Positions 36,384-46,332 of a DNA stretch of 64,000 nucleotides are shown piece by piece (the stretch's first letter is position 1; the number at the start of each line of letters is the position of its first letter). The stretch comes from an uncultured Chitinophaga sp. (GTDB taxonomy: Bacteria; Bacteroidota; Bacteroidia; Chitinophagales; Chitinophagaceae). A model generated the notes under the pieces. It saw only the letters and a program-made list of their open reading frames with translations. It was not told where the DNA came from and did no database searches. Both the position numbers and the translations under genes were made by a program. The stretch is taken from NCBI RefSeq assembly GCF_902168175.1, contig NZ_CABHOU010000101.1, positions 124,001-188,000 on the forward strand. Reading direction: 5' to 3'.

Positions 36384-37943
36384 ATGAAAAAACTAATCAC
36401 CTCCATCATTATACTTACCCTTGCCGCCTCATGCAGCAAGAGTTTCCTCGAAAGAGACCCGCTGAACAAAAGAACCACCGAGAGCTTTTACAAAACGCCC
36501 AAAGACGCTTTGGAAGCACTGGTAGCAGTATACGATGTGTTACAGCTCGGCGGTTTCGACAACATTCACCTCATCTCTGAAATAGCCAGCGACAATTGTT
36601 TTGGCGGTGGCGGCGAATCAGATATGTCGTGGAAGCGTTGGGACAGGTTCGAAAATGATATCAATACAAACGATGGCCCCTGGACGAAGTATTATCAAGG
36701 GATTTACCGGGCGAATGTGCTGCTGGCCAATATCGACAATGTGAACTGGGGCGCCGATTCTTCCAACAAAGTGAAGTACGTAGCCGAAGCCCGTTTCCTC
36801 CGCGCTTACTTCTACTTCGACCTCGTACGTATGTTCGGTAATGTACCACTGGTTACCAAACCGCTGGACCCTACAGAATATTTTCAGCCACAGGCAAAAC
36901 CAGAAGAAGTATATAAAGTGATAGCAGAAGACCTGGAATTCGCGATCGCTAATCTTGCCCCTACTCCTTATGCTTCTATTGCCAAAGCCGATTACGGGCG
37001 TGTTACGCACTGGGCAGCAGAAGCTCTGCTGGCAAGAGTTTATCTTTACTACACCGGCTACTATGCACAAAACGACCTGGCGGGTGTAACCGATAAAGTA
37101 AAAGTGCGCGGTTACCTCGAAGAACTGATCAACACCAGCGGTTATGGAATGATAGATTCGTTTCCCCTGCTGTGGCAATCATCACTCGCGAATTTTGCAA
37201 AAGAGGATAATAAAGAAACTGTGTTCTCCATTAAGTTCACCTCCGCCGGTCTTAAAGACTGGAATAAAAACGATGGGAACAGGATGATGGTGATGATAGG
37301 CATTCGTAATAAAACCGTACTTCCCTACTACAAAGGCTGGGGCGCGGGATCGGTAAATCCTAAACTATATGCGGCTTACGAAACCGGCGATACACGAAGA
37401 ACTTCATCCATTATTTCCGTTACGGATGAAAACCTGACGTACAACGAAAGCTATCCGCAATACACCAGTTTCTTTTGGAAAAAATATATGCCGATGAATG
37501 ATATGAAGCCAGAAGACGTAGGCGGCGATTTCCAGATAGACAACTATTATGATTATGTAGTAATTCGTTATGCCGATGTATTACTGATGGCCGCAGAACT
37601 ACAGCTGGACGGCGATCTTGGCAAAGCACAGGACTACTACAACCAGGTACGCGACCGTGCGTTCAGGAACAACAACCATCGTATTACAGTTACCAATACC
37701 GACGCCGGCAAACAGCTGATCATGAACGAACGCAGGCTGGAACTGGCATTGGAAGGTGTAAGGTACTGGGACCTTTTGCGGCAGGGTGTTACCGTAGCCA
37801 AAGCCGCCATAGACAATACCAGCGCCGACGCGCAGTTTAACGTCAGCTTCCGCCCCGAAACAAAGGGGCTGCTGCAAATCCCCCAGAAACAAATTAACCT
37901 GAGCAACGGCAGTCTGCATCAAAATGAAGGATGGAGTTTGTAA
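36384..37943 (+). CDS. SusD/RagB-type glycan-binding lipoprotein (GH31 locus)
   Basis: This 519-residue surface lipoprotein has a signal ending TLAASC (Cys17). SusD hallmarks are present: the early segment FLERDPLNKRTTESFYKTPKDALEALVAVYDVLQ type opening, VKYVAEARFLRAYFYFDLVRMFGNVPL in the TPR-like scaffold and the C-terminal ERRLELALEGVRYWDLLRQG. It forms the lid of the neighbouring SusC. Spacing to SusC is 14 bases and to the next lipoprotein gene 19 bases, so the set is one operon. The binding surface residues cannot be assigned without a structure. Confidence 0.93.
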   Translation: MKKLITSIIILTLAASCSKSFLERDPLNKRTTESFYKTPKDALEALVAVYDVLQLGGFDNIHLISEIASDNCFGGGGESDMSWKRWDRFENDINTNDGPWTKYYQGIYRANVLLANIDNVNWGADSSNKVKYVAEARFLRAYFYFDLVRMFGNVPLVTKPLDPTEYFQPQAKPEEVYKVIAEDLEFAIANLAPTPYASIAKADYGRVTHWAAEALLARVYLYYTGYYAQNDLAGVTDKVKVRGYLEELINTSGYGMIDSFPLLWQSSLANFAKEDNKETVFSIKFTSAGLKDWNKNDGNRMMVMIGIRNKTVLPYYKGWGAGSVNPKLYAAYETGDTRRTSSIISVTDENLTYNESYPQYTSFFWKKYMPMNDMKPEDVGGDFQIDNYYDYVVIRYADVLLMAAELQLDGDLGKAQDYYNQVRDRAFRNNNHRITVTNTDAGKQLIMNERRLELALEGVRYWDLLRQGVTVAKAAIDNTSADAQFNVSFRPETKGLLQIPQKQINLSNGSLHQNEGWSL

Positions 37944-37962
37944 TCATCTTAAAAACATTGAC

Positions 37963-38724
37963 ATGAAAAAGTTCCGCATATTATATACACTGCTCATTGC
38001 CGCTACCCTGGCCTCCTGCGACCCGCGCGAAGACCGGGAAGATATGCCAGCACCAATAGCAGCATCGCAAATAAAATTCGCTGTTACCCAGCAAGCCGGT
38101 TACGATAACAAGGTAATGCTTGAAAACCAGACAGCAGGTGTGCTGGCTTATTGGGACTATGGGATCGGCATATCCAACAAACAAAAGGATACGATCATAC
38201 TACCTTTCGCAGGCACTTACAACATCAAATTTTATGCTTACAGCAAAGGCGGGCCGGTAAAAGATTCCGCTTCTGTTACAGTATCCAGCAACGATGCTAA
38301 TTACTTCGCCAACCCCATGTGGAACCAGCTAACAAATGGTCAAACCGGCAAAGTATGGGTGTGGGCGATAGATGAACCCAATGGCGCCTGCTACGGCAAC
38401 GGCTCCGGGGGCGCTTTAACACCCGAATGGTGGCGTGTGGGTGTACCCGATCTTACATCCTGGGGCGTAGTTAACGATGAAATGACCTTTGACCTGAACG
38501 GTGCCGCCAACTTCACTAAAGTGAGCAAAGGCAAAACAGAAAAAGGGTTTTTCGCGCTCGACACACTCAACAAAACACTTAAAATAACCGGCAGCGATAT
38601 CAGCAATGGAAAGGGCATAGTGTACAACATCGTTAAGATCAATAACAACGAACTAACAGTAGTAGAACAGGGCGACGGGTGGAGGAACCTGTGGTTGTTC
38701 AAACGCAAAGGTTTTAATTATTAA
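37963..38724 (+). CDS. Surface lipoprotein, probable glycan-binding protein (SusE-like position)
   Basis: The start at 37963 (MKKFRILYTL) gives a lipoprotein signal ending TLASC (Cys17); the frame is open back to 37924 inside the SusD gene but those residues are not signal-like. About 253 residues: a PKD/Ig-like beta-sandwich (~35-115, ending AGTYNIKFYAYSKGGPV, SASVTVSS) followed by a region (~125-253) rich in Trp and Gly (KVWVWAIDEP, PEWWRVGVPDLTSWG) that resembles the carbohydrate-binding half of similar proteins in Bacteroidota. It is the last gene of the GH31-SusC-SusD unit. Its role as a surface glycan-binding protein is inferred from position, lipidation and domain shape. I recognise no named family. 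Confidence 0.75.
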   Translation: MKKFRILYTLLIAATLASCDPREDREDMPAPIAASQIKFAVTQQAGYDNKVMLENQTAGVLAYWDYGIGISNKQKDTIILPFAGTYNIKFYAYSKGGPVKDSASVTVSSNDANYFANPMWNQLTNGQTGKVWVWAIDEPNGACYGNGSGGALTPEWWRVGVPDLTSWGVVNDEMTFDLNGAANFTKVSKGKTEKGFFALDTLNKTLKITGSDISNGKGIVYNIVKINNNELTVVEQGDGWRNLWLFKRKGFNY

Positions 38725-38817
38725 CGATACTGTTCATCCAGGTTTTACACTCCAAAAGCCACAATCTTTTAGAGCACGATTGAACCGGTAATCATAACCG
38801 GTTAATGTTGAACAACG

Positions 38818-38847
38818 GTCCCCTGCAGTGGCGGGGGACTTTGTTTT
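38818..38847 (+). terminator. Terminator of the GH31-SusCD operon
   Basis: A 9-bp stem with one G-T wobble (38818-38826 with 38831-38839) and 4-base loop is followed by TTTGTTTT. Confidence 0.7.
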
Positions 38848-39007
38848 ACAGCGCTCAGGTAATGCTATCCATAACCACCCCGGAGGTTTGCAGAGTTATC
38901 AGGCGGATAGCGCAAACATTGTATACATCTACAACCACCCTCTTACGTGTAACTACTTAATCGTAAAAACACTCACTCCTACTTACGCGCACCGACTACA
39001 CGCTCTC

Positions 39008-39015
39008 TACCTTTG
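39008..39015 (+). promoter_or_regulatory. -7 box for the lone lipoprotein gene
   Basis: TACCTTTG matches TAnnTTTG exactly and would give a leader of about 30 bases. The -33 region (TTAC) is a poor match. Confidence 0.5.
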
Positions 39016-39052
39016 CAACCCGGTCGATTAACCCCGATCGTACAACGGAACC

Positions 39053-40336
39053 ATGAAGATGATCACACTACGTAACAACGGCTTACCAGGCTGGCTGGCG
39101 GCTATTTGCATGCTTTTATTTACAGCCTGTGCTAAAAAAGACAACCAGGTGAAACCCGCCCAACCCGCTACCGGTGTGGTTCGGCCTATTGGCGGCTTAC
39201 TGGGCCCCGCCACTACCAAACAGATAGGGGCAGATGGTGGTACTATTGCCAATGCGGACGGCAGCTTGCAGGTGAGTATACCGGCGGGAGCGCTGACTAA
39301 TACCACCACTATTAGCCTGGAGCCAATTGAGAATACAAATCCCGGTGGCATTGGCACTGGTTACAGGCTAACGCCGCATGGCATCACCTTTCTCAAGCCA
39401 GTTAGTATTACGTTCTCCTATGCGGCGATGAGTTCCATGATTTCTTATCCCCCAGCCCTGGGGATTGCTTACCAGGATGCGAAAGGCATATGGCAGTATA
39501 TGGCTGAACCTGTTATCAATACCAATAACAAAAGCATCACTATAAACAGCACCCATTTCAGCGACTGGACGCTGATGTTATGGATGTTCCTGACCCCGCA
39601 AACGGCCGACGTGGACGTAAACGGAGACGTTCCGCTGAAGGCGGTAAGAGTGTTGCCAACGGCGCTGGAAGGCGATGTACTGGTGCCGCTGGTGCCGCCG
39701 GAAGGTGAAGGGATACCTGTTGGCGACCAGGTACCACTGGAGAAGAAGTACATCAAAAAATGGGATCTCGCAGGAGCAGGTGTTTTGGAATCCGAAGGGG
39801 CTGAAGCTACCTACTTCGCTCCTTCCGAAGTGCCGACCAATAACCCTGTGGCAGTAACCCTCGCCCTCAATCTGAAAAGCGCAGCAGTTACCCTCGTAAC
39901 CGCCATCAATATTACTGGTAGTAGTATTTCGTTTCGCATTAACGGCGGCAACTGGCAGAGCATGCGCGCCACCGCGTTTAAATCTGGCGATACATATAAC
40001 CTGCTTGCCGCTGAAGACGGCCGTGTGATTGATCTGAAATTTGAGTCTGCTGTGGGTTTTCATGCTTACCGCAATGGAAACAACACCCAAACTAAAAATA
40101 GCTTCATGCTCAGCGAGAACAATGCGTTAGACTCCTATAAATGCTTCTATATCGATGGCGAGCACATACTGCTAAGCGATGGAGGAATTACGATCACCAG
40201 CATGGGCATAGATGATGGCTATATCACCGGTACGTTCACCGTAGTCCCTTCCGGGCGTTTTAGCTCAATGGACGGACGTTACCTCGGGTCGGCCAATATA
40301 GACGGCAAATTCAGAGTAAAGAAATCGACCTTATAA
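39053..40336 (+). CDS. Lipoprotein with ZU5-like domain, function unknown
   Basis: A 427-residue lipoprotein (signal ending LLFTAC, Cys25) with its own promoter. Residues ~58-175 fit a ZU5-like beta-sandwich: IGADGGTIANADGSLQVSIPAGAL, LTPHGITFLKPVSITFSYA and the later THFSDWTLM. The remaining part (~180-427) has repeated hydrophobic beta segments and no family I recognise. ZU5-type domains occur in secreted and surface proteins of Bacteroidota with unclear roles. No neighbour points to a function: it lies between the GH31 operon and the convergent arabinose operon. A short GC-rich hairpin at 40474-40497 separates it from the ara genes. I would call it a surface protein of unknown job. Confidence 0.75.
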   Translation: MKMITLRNNGLPGWLAAICMLLFTACAKKDNQVKPAQPATGVVRPIGGLLGPATTKQIGADGGTIANADGSLQVSIPAGALTNTTTISLEPIENTNPGGIGTGYRLTPHGITFLKPVSITFSYAAMSSMISYPPALGIAYQDAKGIWQYMAEPVINTNNKSITINSTHFSDWTLMLWMFLTPQTADVDVNGDVPLKAVRVLPTALEGDVLVPLVPPEGEGIPVGDQVPLEKKYIKKWDLAGAGVLESEGAEATYFAPSEVPTNNPVAVTLALNLKSAAVTLVTAINITGSSISFRINGGNWQSMRATAFKSGDTYNLLAAEDGRVIDLKFESAVGFHAYRNGNNTQTKNSFMLSENNALDSYKCFYIDGEHILLSDGGITITSMGIDDGYITGTFTVVPSGRFSSMDGRYLGSANIDGKFRVKKSTL

Positions 40337-40465
40337 TTACGGGGGTTGTCCCTGTTAAGAAGGTACAAATCATGGCAGTGGATAGTCCTTAGTGTTCGAT
40401 TTTAACATTGGCGAGGCATAAATTCGCCCGAATGCGGATAATCCCTGGTAACATTACATCAGTAT

Positions 40466-40497
40466 AAAAAGAGGGAGGCCGGAAAAATCCGGCCTCC
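40466..40497 (-). terminator. Terminator of the arabinose operon
   Basis: A 10-bp stem GGAGGCCGGA/TCCGGCCTCC (40474-40497) with a 4-base loop is followed on the minus strand by UUUUU (A-run at 40466-40470). Confidence 0.8.
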
Positions 40498-40564
40498 GAT
40501 AGCATCCACGTCATGCTGAGATCTTATGAAATAAGATATCCCAGAAAATTTAATATCATCTAGC

Positions 40565-42265
40565 TTACCAGAACCGCACGTACAGGGCGGTGAGGATCAG
40601 CAAAGTAACTACGATCAGGGCGATAGTAGAAGGTTCTGCCTTAAACATCGCTTTATCCAGCTCGAAAGCTTTCGGATTAATTTTCGGTCCGGCCAGGCTG
40701 ATAGCCACCATTACCACTACGGTAAAGAAGAAAGACCAGCCCATACAGATCAGGAACGGAATCTCGTAAACGCCTTTACTGTTAATGAAAGCGGTATAGA
40801 GAATTGTTTCGTGACCAAACCACTGTGGTGCATAGTTATTAAAAACAACTGATAATGCAAAACCAGTTACCACACCCGCTACAGCAGCAGCTCCTGTGGT
40901 ACGTTTCCAGAACATGCCTAACAGGAACATCGCGAATACGCCAGGGCTGATAAAGCCGGTATACTTCTGGATAAATGTGAACCCACCTTCACCACCGATG
41001 TTCAGGGTATCTTTCCAGGTAAACGCGATCGCTATCAACATAGAAGCCACGATAGCCAAACGACCGATCCATACCAGTTTCTTTTCGTCCGATTCCTTTC
41101 TGATATACTTTTTATAGATATCCAGTGTAAAGATCGTTGAAATACTGTTTGCTTTACCGGCCAGGGAGGCTACGATAGCTGCTGTTAAGGCTGCCAGCGA
41201 TAAACCTTTCAAACCTGTAGGCAGGAAGCTCAGTACCGCAGAATAGGCGTTATCGGGGTTAAATTTACCACCGGAAGCCATTTCTGCCTGTAAGCTACCA
41301 TTTTTATACAACACATACGCAGCAATACCCGGAAGCATTACGATGACAGGCATCATCAGCTTCAACAAACCAGCGAACAGGATACCGTTGCGGGCAGTCT
41401 TAAGATCTGCGCCCAGCGCGCGTTGTGTGATATATTGGTTACAGCCCCAGTAGTTCAGGTTTACGATCCACTGCCCGGCGAAGTACATCGCTATACCTGG
41501 CAGCATCAGGTACTTATTAATTTCCTCCTGCGAGGCACCTGGCCCCGGTTTGGGAAGTATCATTTTAAAGTGATCAGGACTGTCCTTCAGCAACTGGTTG
41601 AAACCCGCCAGCGCATTCTTTCCAAGTCCGAAATGCTCGCTCACCATAGTCAGCGCCAGGTACGTGGTAGCCAAACCACCGATGATAAGCACTACCACCT
41701 GTATTACATCGGTATAACCGATCACCTTCATACCACCCAGGGTGATAACGAGGGCAAATGCAGCCAAACCAATCATGATAAGGTGAAAGTTCTCCCCTCC
41801 GCCAATCAGGTTGCTGATAGCCAGCGCGCCCAGGAACAGGATGGAAGTTAAGTTTACAAATACATACAGGAACAACCAGAAAACAGCCATGATCAGTGCT
41901 ACTGTTTCATTATAGCGGGTTTTCAGGAATTGTGGCATCGTGTATATCTTGTTCTTAAGATATACCGGGATAAACCACATAGCCACGATAATAAGTGCGA
42001 TAGCCGCTACCCATTCGTATGCTGCAACGGCCACACCAACGGTAAAACCGTTACCGCTCATGCCGATGAATTGTTCTGCCGAAATGTTAGAAGCAATCAA
42101 AGATGCACCAATAGCCCACCAGGTAAGTGAACCCTCTGCTAAGAAGAAATCTTTGGTATCGATGCTGTCTTTTTTCTTACGGCGGTAGATCCAGTAGCCA
42201 TAACCCGCTACGAGGAAAAAGTAGATGACAAATATGATGTAATCTATGTTGCTCAGTTTGTTCAT
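40565..42265 (-). CDS. Sodium/sugar symporter (SSS family), probable L-arabinose importer
   Basis: This inner-membrane symporter of 566 residues has about 14 hydrophobic segments. The start MNKLSNIDYIIFVIYFFLVAGYGYWIYRRK type N-terminus, the motif TKDFFLAEGSLTWWAIGASLIASNISAEQFIGMSGNG and GWNQYITQR-like QWIVNLNYWGCNQYITQRALGA fit the vSGLT-like sodium/galactose or xylose branch. It is the last gene of the ara operon, so L-arabinose is the likely cargo. A long hairpin (42347-42391) lies in the 149-base gap after araA and may reduce or stabilise its mRNA separately. Terminator at 40466-40497. Confidence 0.9.
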   Translation of the reverse strand: MNKLSNIDYIIFVIYFFLVAGYGYWIYRRKKKDSIDTKDFFLAEGSLTWWAIGASLIASNISAEQFIGMSGNGFTVGVAVAAYEWVAAIALIIVAMWFIPVYLKNKIYTMPQFLKTRYNETVALIMAVFWLFLYVFVNLTSILFLGALAISNLIGGGENFHLIMIGLAAFALVITLGGMKVIGYTDVIQVVVLIIGGLATTYLALTMVSEHFGLGKNALAGFNQLLKDSPDHFKMILPKPGPGASQEEINKYLMLPGIAMYFAGQWIVNLNYWGCNQYITQRALGADLKTARNGILFAGLLKLMMPVIVMLPGIAAYVLYKNGSLQAEMASGGKFNPDNAYSAVLSFLPTGLKGLSLAALTAAIVASLAGKANSISTIFTLDIYKKYIRKESDEKKLVWIGRLAIVASMLIAIAFTWKDTLNIGGEGGFTFIQKYTGFISPGVFAMFLLGMFWKRTTGAAAVAGVVTGFALSVVFNNYAPQWFGHETILYTAFINSKGVYEIPFLICMGWSFFFTVVVMVAISLAGPKINPKAFELDKAMFKAEPSTIALIVVTLLILTALYVRFW

Positions 42266-42346
42266 AAGGAGAACGTTGTTGTTGTTTTTAAGTGGAATAT
42301 TTCTTCGTCGGGAATAGGTTTATTTTTCTGGTTGATTTTGTCTGAT

Positions 42347-42391
42347 GTTAACGGGAGGCAGCGGATTCACGGGCGCTGCCTCCAAGTTAAC
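42347..42391 (-). other. Long inverted repeat between araA and the symporter
   Basis: A 10-bp arm GGAGGCAGCG (42354-42363) pairs with CGCTGCCTCC (42374-42383), and outer GTTAAC arms (42347-42352 and 42386-42391) extend the stem past a small bulge. On the minus strand no U-run follows, so it is not a simple terminator; it may set an mRNA processing or stability boundary. Confidence 0.7.
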
Positions 42392-42414
42392 GTAATAAAG
42401 CAAATATTTATTTA

Positions 42415-43917
42415 TTATGCCTTGTTAATTTGATAATACACTTCGTTCCAGCGAAGTTCGTTGCGGAACTGGTAGAGGTCTGTTTTTGCGCCGATATGTA
42501 CGAACTCAATGCCCGCCATGTCTGCAAAGTCCTGCATGTGTTCTGCGTTCAGGTTTTGGCTGTAACAGGTATGGTGTGCGCCACCTGCCAGTATCCATGC
42601 TGCAAGCGCTGTGTTCATGTCGGGCAATGCTTTCCAGAGAACGCGGGCTACAGGCAGTTTAGGCAGATCATGTTCCGGCTTCACGGCTTCCACATCATTT
42701 ACCAGCAGGCGGAAACGGTTACCCATATCCACGATAGACGCGTTGATGGCCGCCCCAGCCGCCACGTTAAACACCAGCCTTACCGGGTCGGCTTTACCAC
42801 CGATACCCAACGGATGTACTTCGCAGGAAGCCTTACCATCTGCAATGGAGGAACAGATTTCGAGCATGTGAGAACCCAGTACCAGACGGTTGTTCGGATC
42901 AAAATGATAGGTATAATCTTCCATGAAAGCGTTACCACCTTTGAGGCCAGTACCCATCGTTTTCATCGCCCGCACCAGCGCCGATGTTTTCCAGTCGCCC
43001 TCACCGGCAAAGCCATAACCAGAAGCCATCAGCCTTTGCGCTGCGATACCTGGCAACTGGATCATACCATGCAGATCCTCAAACGTATCGGTAAATCCTT
43101 TAAAATTACCATTCTCCAAAAAGCTGCGAAGGCCCAATTCAATCCTGGCCGCTTCTTTCAGCGATTCGTATTTGTCACCACCTTTACGAAGGGCAGCTAC
43201 TACATTATAAGCAGATTCATATTCGTCTGTAAGTGCCGCCAGTGAAGCGTCAGAAACAGCTTTGATATGTTCGACTACATCTCCTACTCCATACGTATTT
43301 ACAGCAAAACCGAACTTCAGTTCAGCTTCTACTTTATCACCTTCTGTAACCGCTACATAACGCATGTTATCGCCAATACGGGCGAAACGTGCGCCCTGTA
43401 GATCGGCCCAGCCTGCAGCAGCACGCGTCCAGGTTTCAATGCTGTTCAGCACCGATTCCTCCTGCCAGTGCCCCACCACTACCTTCCTGTTTATACGCAT
43501 GCGCGATACCATGTGTCCAAATTCACGGTCGCCGTGAGCACTTTGGTTCAGGTTCATGAAGTCCATGTCTATATCTTTCCAGGGAATATCGCGATTGAAC
43601 TGTGTATGCAGGTGCAGCAAAGGTTTTTGCAATACTTTCAGACCGCCGATCCACATTTTAGCAGGCGAAAAAGTGTGCATCCAGGTAATGATACCGATAC
43701 AATCTTTCGCCACATTTGCTTCCTGGCAAACCTGGTAAATTTCTTCGGGCGTTTTAACAACAGGCTTAAACACAACACGCACCGGTACCTGCGGAGCTTT
43801 GTCCAGCGAAGCTGCAATAGTTTGCGCATTGGCCGCAACCTGGCGCAGTGTTTCTTCTCCGTATAAATGCTGGCTGCCGGTGACGAACCAAACTTCAAAT
43901 GCTTTCAAATCTGCCAT
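42415..43917 (-). CDS. araA: L-arabinose isomerase
   Basis: AraA interconverts L-arabinose and L-ribulose in the cytoplasm, using Mn2+. The 500-residue product matches the family from the opening [20 protein letters not shown] to the end. Other conserved segments are [56 protein letters not shown] and [12 protein letters not shown]; in the family the metal is held by two Glu and two His, with one Glu in GEGDWKT-like context. It lies 48 bases after araD and 149 before the symporter. Together with araB and araD this is the complete phosphorylative route to D-xylulose 5-phosphate. No oddity was seen. Confidence 0.96.
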   Translation of the reverse strand: MADLKAFEVWFVTGSQHLYGEETLRQVAANAQTIAASLDKAPQVPVRVVFKPVVKTPEEIYQVCQEANVAKDCIGIITWMHTFSPAKMWIGGLKVLQKPLLHLHTQFNRDIPWKDIDMDFMNLNQSAHGDREFGHMVSRMRINRKVVVGHWQEESVLNSIETWTRAAAGWADLQGARFARIGDNMRYVAVTEGDKVEAELKFGFAVNTYGVGDVVEHIKAVSDASLAALTDEYESAYNVVAALRKGGDKYESLKEAARIELGLRSFLENGNFKGFTDTFEDLHGMIQLPGIAAQRLMASGYGFAGEGDWKTSALVRAMKTMGTGLKGGNAFMEDYTYHFDPNNRLVLGSHMLEICSSIADGKASCEVHPLGIGGKADPVRLVFNVAAGAAINASIVDMGNRFRLLVNDVEAVKPEHDLPKLPVARVLWKALPDMNTALAAWILAGGAHHTCYSQNLNAEHMQDFADMAGIEFVHIGAKTDLYQFRNELRWNEVYYQINKA

Positions 43918-43965
43918 TGTAAAGTGAAATTTTTTTAATGATAATAGTAGTGTAATTGACGTGTT

Positions 43966-44664
43966 TTATTGCCCGTAATAAGAATCGGGACCATGTTTGC
44001 GTTCGAAGTGCTTGCGTATCAGCGCATCCTTCAGGCGGGGGGCCTGGGGATTAATAGTTTCTGTGAGATAAGCCATGCGTGAAACTTCTTCCAGTACTGC
44101 TGCATTGTAAACCGCTTTATCAGCCGTTTTACCCCAGGTAAATGGTGCGTGGTTACCCACCAGTATCATCTCCACCTCTTCATAACTCAACCCTCTTTCC
44201 TTGAAACAGTTCAATATCTGAAAACCTGTTTCATACTCATAGTTCCCTTTAATCATCTCATCGCTCATTGGCGGGGCACAAGGCACATCTACCGTGAGGT
44301 GGTCGGCGTGCGTGGTGCCAAAGATGGGAACGTCGCGCTGCGCCTGTGCCCAGGCAGTAGCGTAAGTTGAATGGGTATGTACAACGCTGCCTATTTTAGG
44401 CCAGTGTTTATACAATACCGCGTGGGTTTTAGTATCCGAAGATGGACGAAGTTTACCTTCGACAGTAACACCATCGAAATCAACGATCACCATATCATCA
44501 GGCAGCAACCGGTCGTAGGGAACGCCACTTGGCTTGATAGCGAAGAGCCCTTTACTATGATCGGCCATGCTTACATTACCGAAAGTGAAAAGTACCAGGC
44601 CCAGTTTAGGCAGCTGCATATTGGCTTCGTAGGCCGTTTGCTTCAGTTGCTGGTATTGGCTCAT
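43966..44664 (-). CDS. araD: L-ribulose-5-phosphate 4-epimerase
   Basis: AraD converts L-ribulose 5-phosphate to D-xylulose 5-phosphate. The 232-residue product is of class-II aldolase type: the opening LPKLGLVLFTFGNVSMAD, the phosphate-binding IKPSGVPYD and SSDTKTH, and the Zn ligands in VVHTHSTYATAWAQ (two His) with a third His expected in the AMILVGNHAPFTWG-like segment (EMILVGNHAPFTWG). The start codon overlaps the stop of araB by four bases (ATGA), so the two are translationally coupled. araA follows. Confidence 0.96.
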   Translation of the reverse strand: MSQYQQLKQTAYEANMQLPKLGLVLFTFGNVSMADHSKGLFAIKPSGVPYDRLLPDDMVIVDFDGVTVEGKLRPSSDTKTHAVLYKHWPKIGSVVHTHSTYATAWAQAQRDVPIFGTTHADHLTVDVPCAPPMSDEMIKGNYEYETGFQILNCFKERGLSYEEVEMILVGNHAPFTWGKTADKAVYNAAVLEEVSRMAYLTETINPQAPRLKDALIRKHFERKHGPDSYYGQ

Positions 44665-46316
44665 GCGTAAATATTTTCTGAGAATGCACCCAGTTGTAAA
44701 AACTTTTTATAACGTTGAGCGTAATAGGCCACATTTTCCGGCTGTGGTTCCCATACTTTCTCATAACCACCGAACATAGCTTTTTGTGCTTCGGATACAT
44801 TGCTGTAAACACCTGCAGCCACGGCCGCAAACATCGCAGCACCAATAGCACATGCCTGTTCGTTCTGCACGATCTTGATCGGCCGGTTCATTACGTTAGC
44901 CAATACCTGCATGGCATAACCTGATTTTTTAGCAACGCCACCCAGTGCTATCACTTCTTTGATAGGCACGCCTTCGTTCTCAAAGCGATCGGCAATGCTT
45001 TTTGCGCCAAAAGCCGTAGCTTCTACCAGCCCCTTAAACAGGTGTACGGCATCCGTACCCAGGTGAAGACCGATCATGGCGCTTTTAACAGTATGGTTTG
45101 CGTCTGGTGTACGACGGCCGTTAAACCAGTCGAGTACCAGTATATCATTATCTTTTAAAGGTAAATTTTGCGCTTCGCCGGAGAGGTAAGCCAGCAGTTT
45201 ATCTTCGTACTGCTGCATCTTCTGCGGATCGAGGTCGCCATTCATCAGCGCAGCCATCGGCTTGATAATCAGTTTACGCAACCATGCGTACACATCACCA
45301 TAAGCACTCTGGCCGGCTTCCATGCCCAGCATACCAGGCACTACAGAGCCATCAACCTGTCCGCAGATACCTTTGATCAGCAGGTGACCGGTAGCGTCCA
45401 TCGGAGCCATAAGGATATCGCAGGTGCTGGTACCTATGATCTTGCAAAGGGCATAAGGTTGTATATCAGCTCCCACAGCACCCATGTGCGCGTCAAAAGC
45501 GCCAACGCCAATTACCACATCAGCCGGAAGGCCCAGTTTAGCGGCCCATTCGGCGGTAATAGTACCGGCAGCTTCGCTGGAAACTACCGAATCGGTGAAC
45601 ATTTTATCATATTTAACCAGCAGCGGGTCTACGGCTTCCAGGAAAGACGCCGGGGGCAAACCGCCCCATGACTCGTGCCACATGGCTTTATGTCCGGCAG
45701 CGCAACGGCTGCGGACAAGTGTTTTGACATCGTTATTACCGGTAAGCAGTGCGGGGATCCAGTCGCAATGCTCCACCCAGGCCACCGCTTTTTCACGAAC
45801 AGCCACATCTACCTTAATAACATGCATCATTTTAGCCCAAAACCATTCACTACTATAAATACCGCCGCAATATTTGGTATAGTCTTCACCCTGACCACTG
45901 TGAGCTACCTGGTTAATACGTTCTGCCTCATCGTTGGCCGTATGATCTTTCCAGAGTACGAACATCGCGTTCGGGTTCTCTTCAAACCCGGGCGTAAGTG
46001 CCAGCGGGGTGCCGGCAGCATCAACAGCTACAGGCGTAGAGCCGGTTGTATCTATAGAAATACCTTTAACGGCCGCTTTTATATCGGCCGGACATTGTGC
46101 CAAAGCTTCCTTGATGGCAGCTTCCAGGCTTTCCAGGTAATCAAGTGGGTGTTGGCGATATTGTTGGGACGAAGGGTCGCAGTACAAGCCCTGCTTCCAA
46201 CGTGGATAATAATTTACGGCGCTGGCTACCGTTTCTCCGTTCTGAGTGCTGGCTACCAGGGCCCTCACCGAATCCGTTCCAAAGTCGACGCCTATTACAT
46301 AAGCACTCTTGTTCAT
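44661..46316 (-). CDS. araB: L-ribulokinase (FGGY family)
   Basis: AraB phosphorylates L-ribulose with ATP. The 551-residue kinase begins YVIGVDFGTDSVRALVA, the ATPase phosphate-1 motif, and carries ISIDTTGSTPVAVD, GVGAFDAHMGAVGAD and the C-terminal FGGY signature around VIALGGVAKKSGYAMQVLANV. Typical AraB enzymes have about 550-560 residues, so it is complete. It is the first gene of the operon araB-araD-araA-symporter. The region before it contains a promoter with an operator-like palindrome between its -33 and -7 boxes and a second just downstream, consistent with repression by the Nudix-type regulator encoded next door. An unrelated hairpin separates araR and araB. Confidence 0.95.
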   Translation of the reverse strand: MNKSAYVIGVDFGTDSVRALVASTQNGETVASAVNYYPRWKQGLYCDPSSQQYRQHPLDYLESLEAAIKEALAQCPADIKAAVKGISIDTTGSTPVAVDAAGTPLALTPGFEENPNAMFVLWKDHTANDEAERINQVAHSGQGEDYTKYCGGIYSSEWFWAKMMHVIKVDVAVREKAVAWVEHCDWIPALLTGNNDVKTLVRSRCAAGHKAMWHESWGGLPPASFLEAVDPLLVKYDKMFTDSVVSSEAAGTITAEWAAKLGLPADVVIGVGAFDAHMGAVGADIQPYALCKIIGTSTCDILMAPMDATGHLLIKGICGQVDGSVVPGMLGMEAGQSAYGDVYAWLRKLIIKPMAALMNGDLDPQKMQQYEDKLLAYLSGEAQNLPLKDNDILVLDWFNGRRTPDANHTVKSAMIGLHLGTDAVHLFKGLVEATAFGAKSIADRFENEGVPIKEVIALGGVAKKSGYAMQVLANVMNRPIKIVQNEQACAIGAAMFAAVAAGVYSNVSEAQKAMFGGYEKVWEPQPENVAYYAQRYKKFLQLGAFSENIYA

Positions 46317-46332
46317 AACGCGTTTTGTGATT

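Larger units (their letters stand above)
38725..39052. other. Gene-free stretch with hairpins and a promoter
   Basis: Holds an AACCGGT/ACCGGTT hairpin (38783-38803), a terminator (38818-38847) and a -7 box (39008-39015) for the following gene. The remainder shows nothing I can name. Confidence 0.5.
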
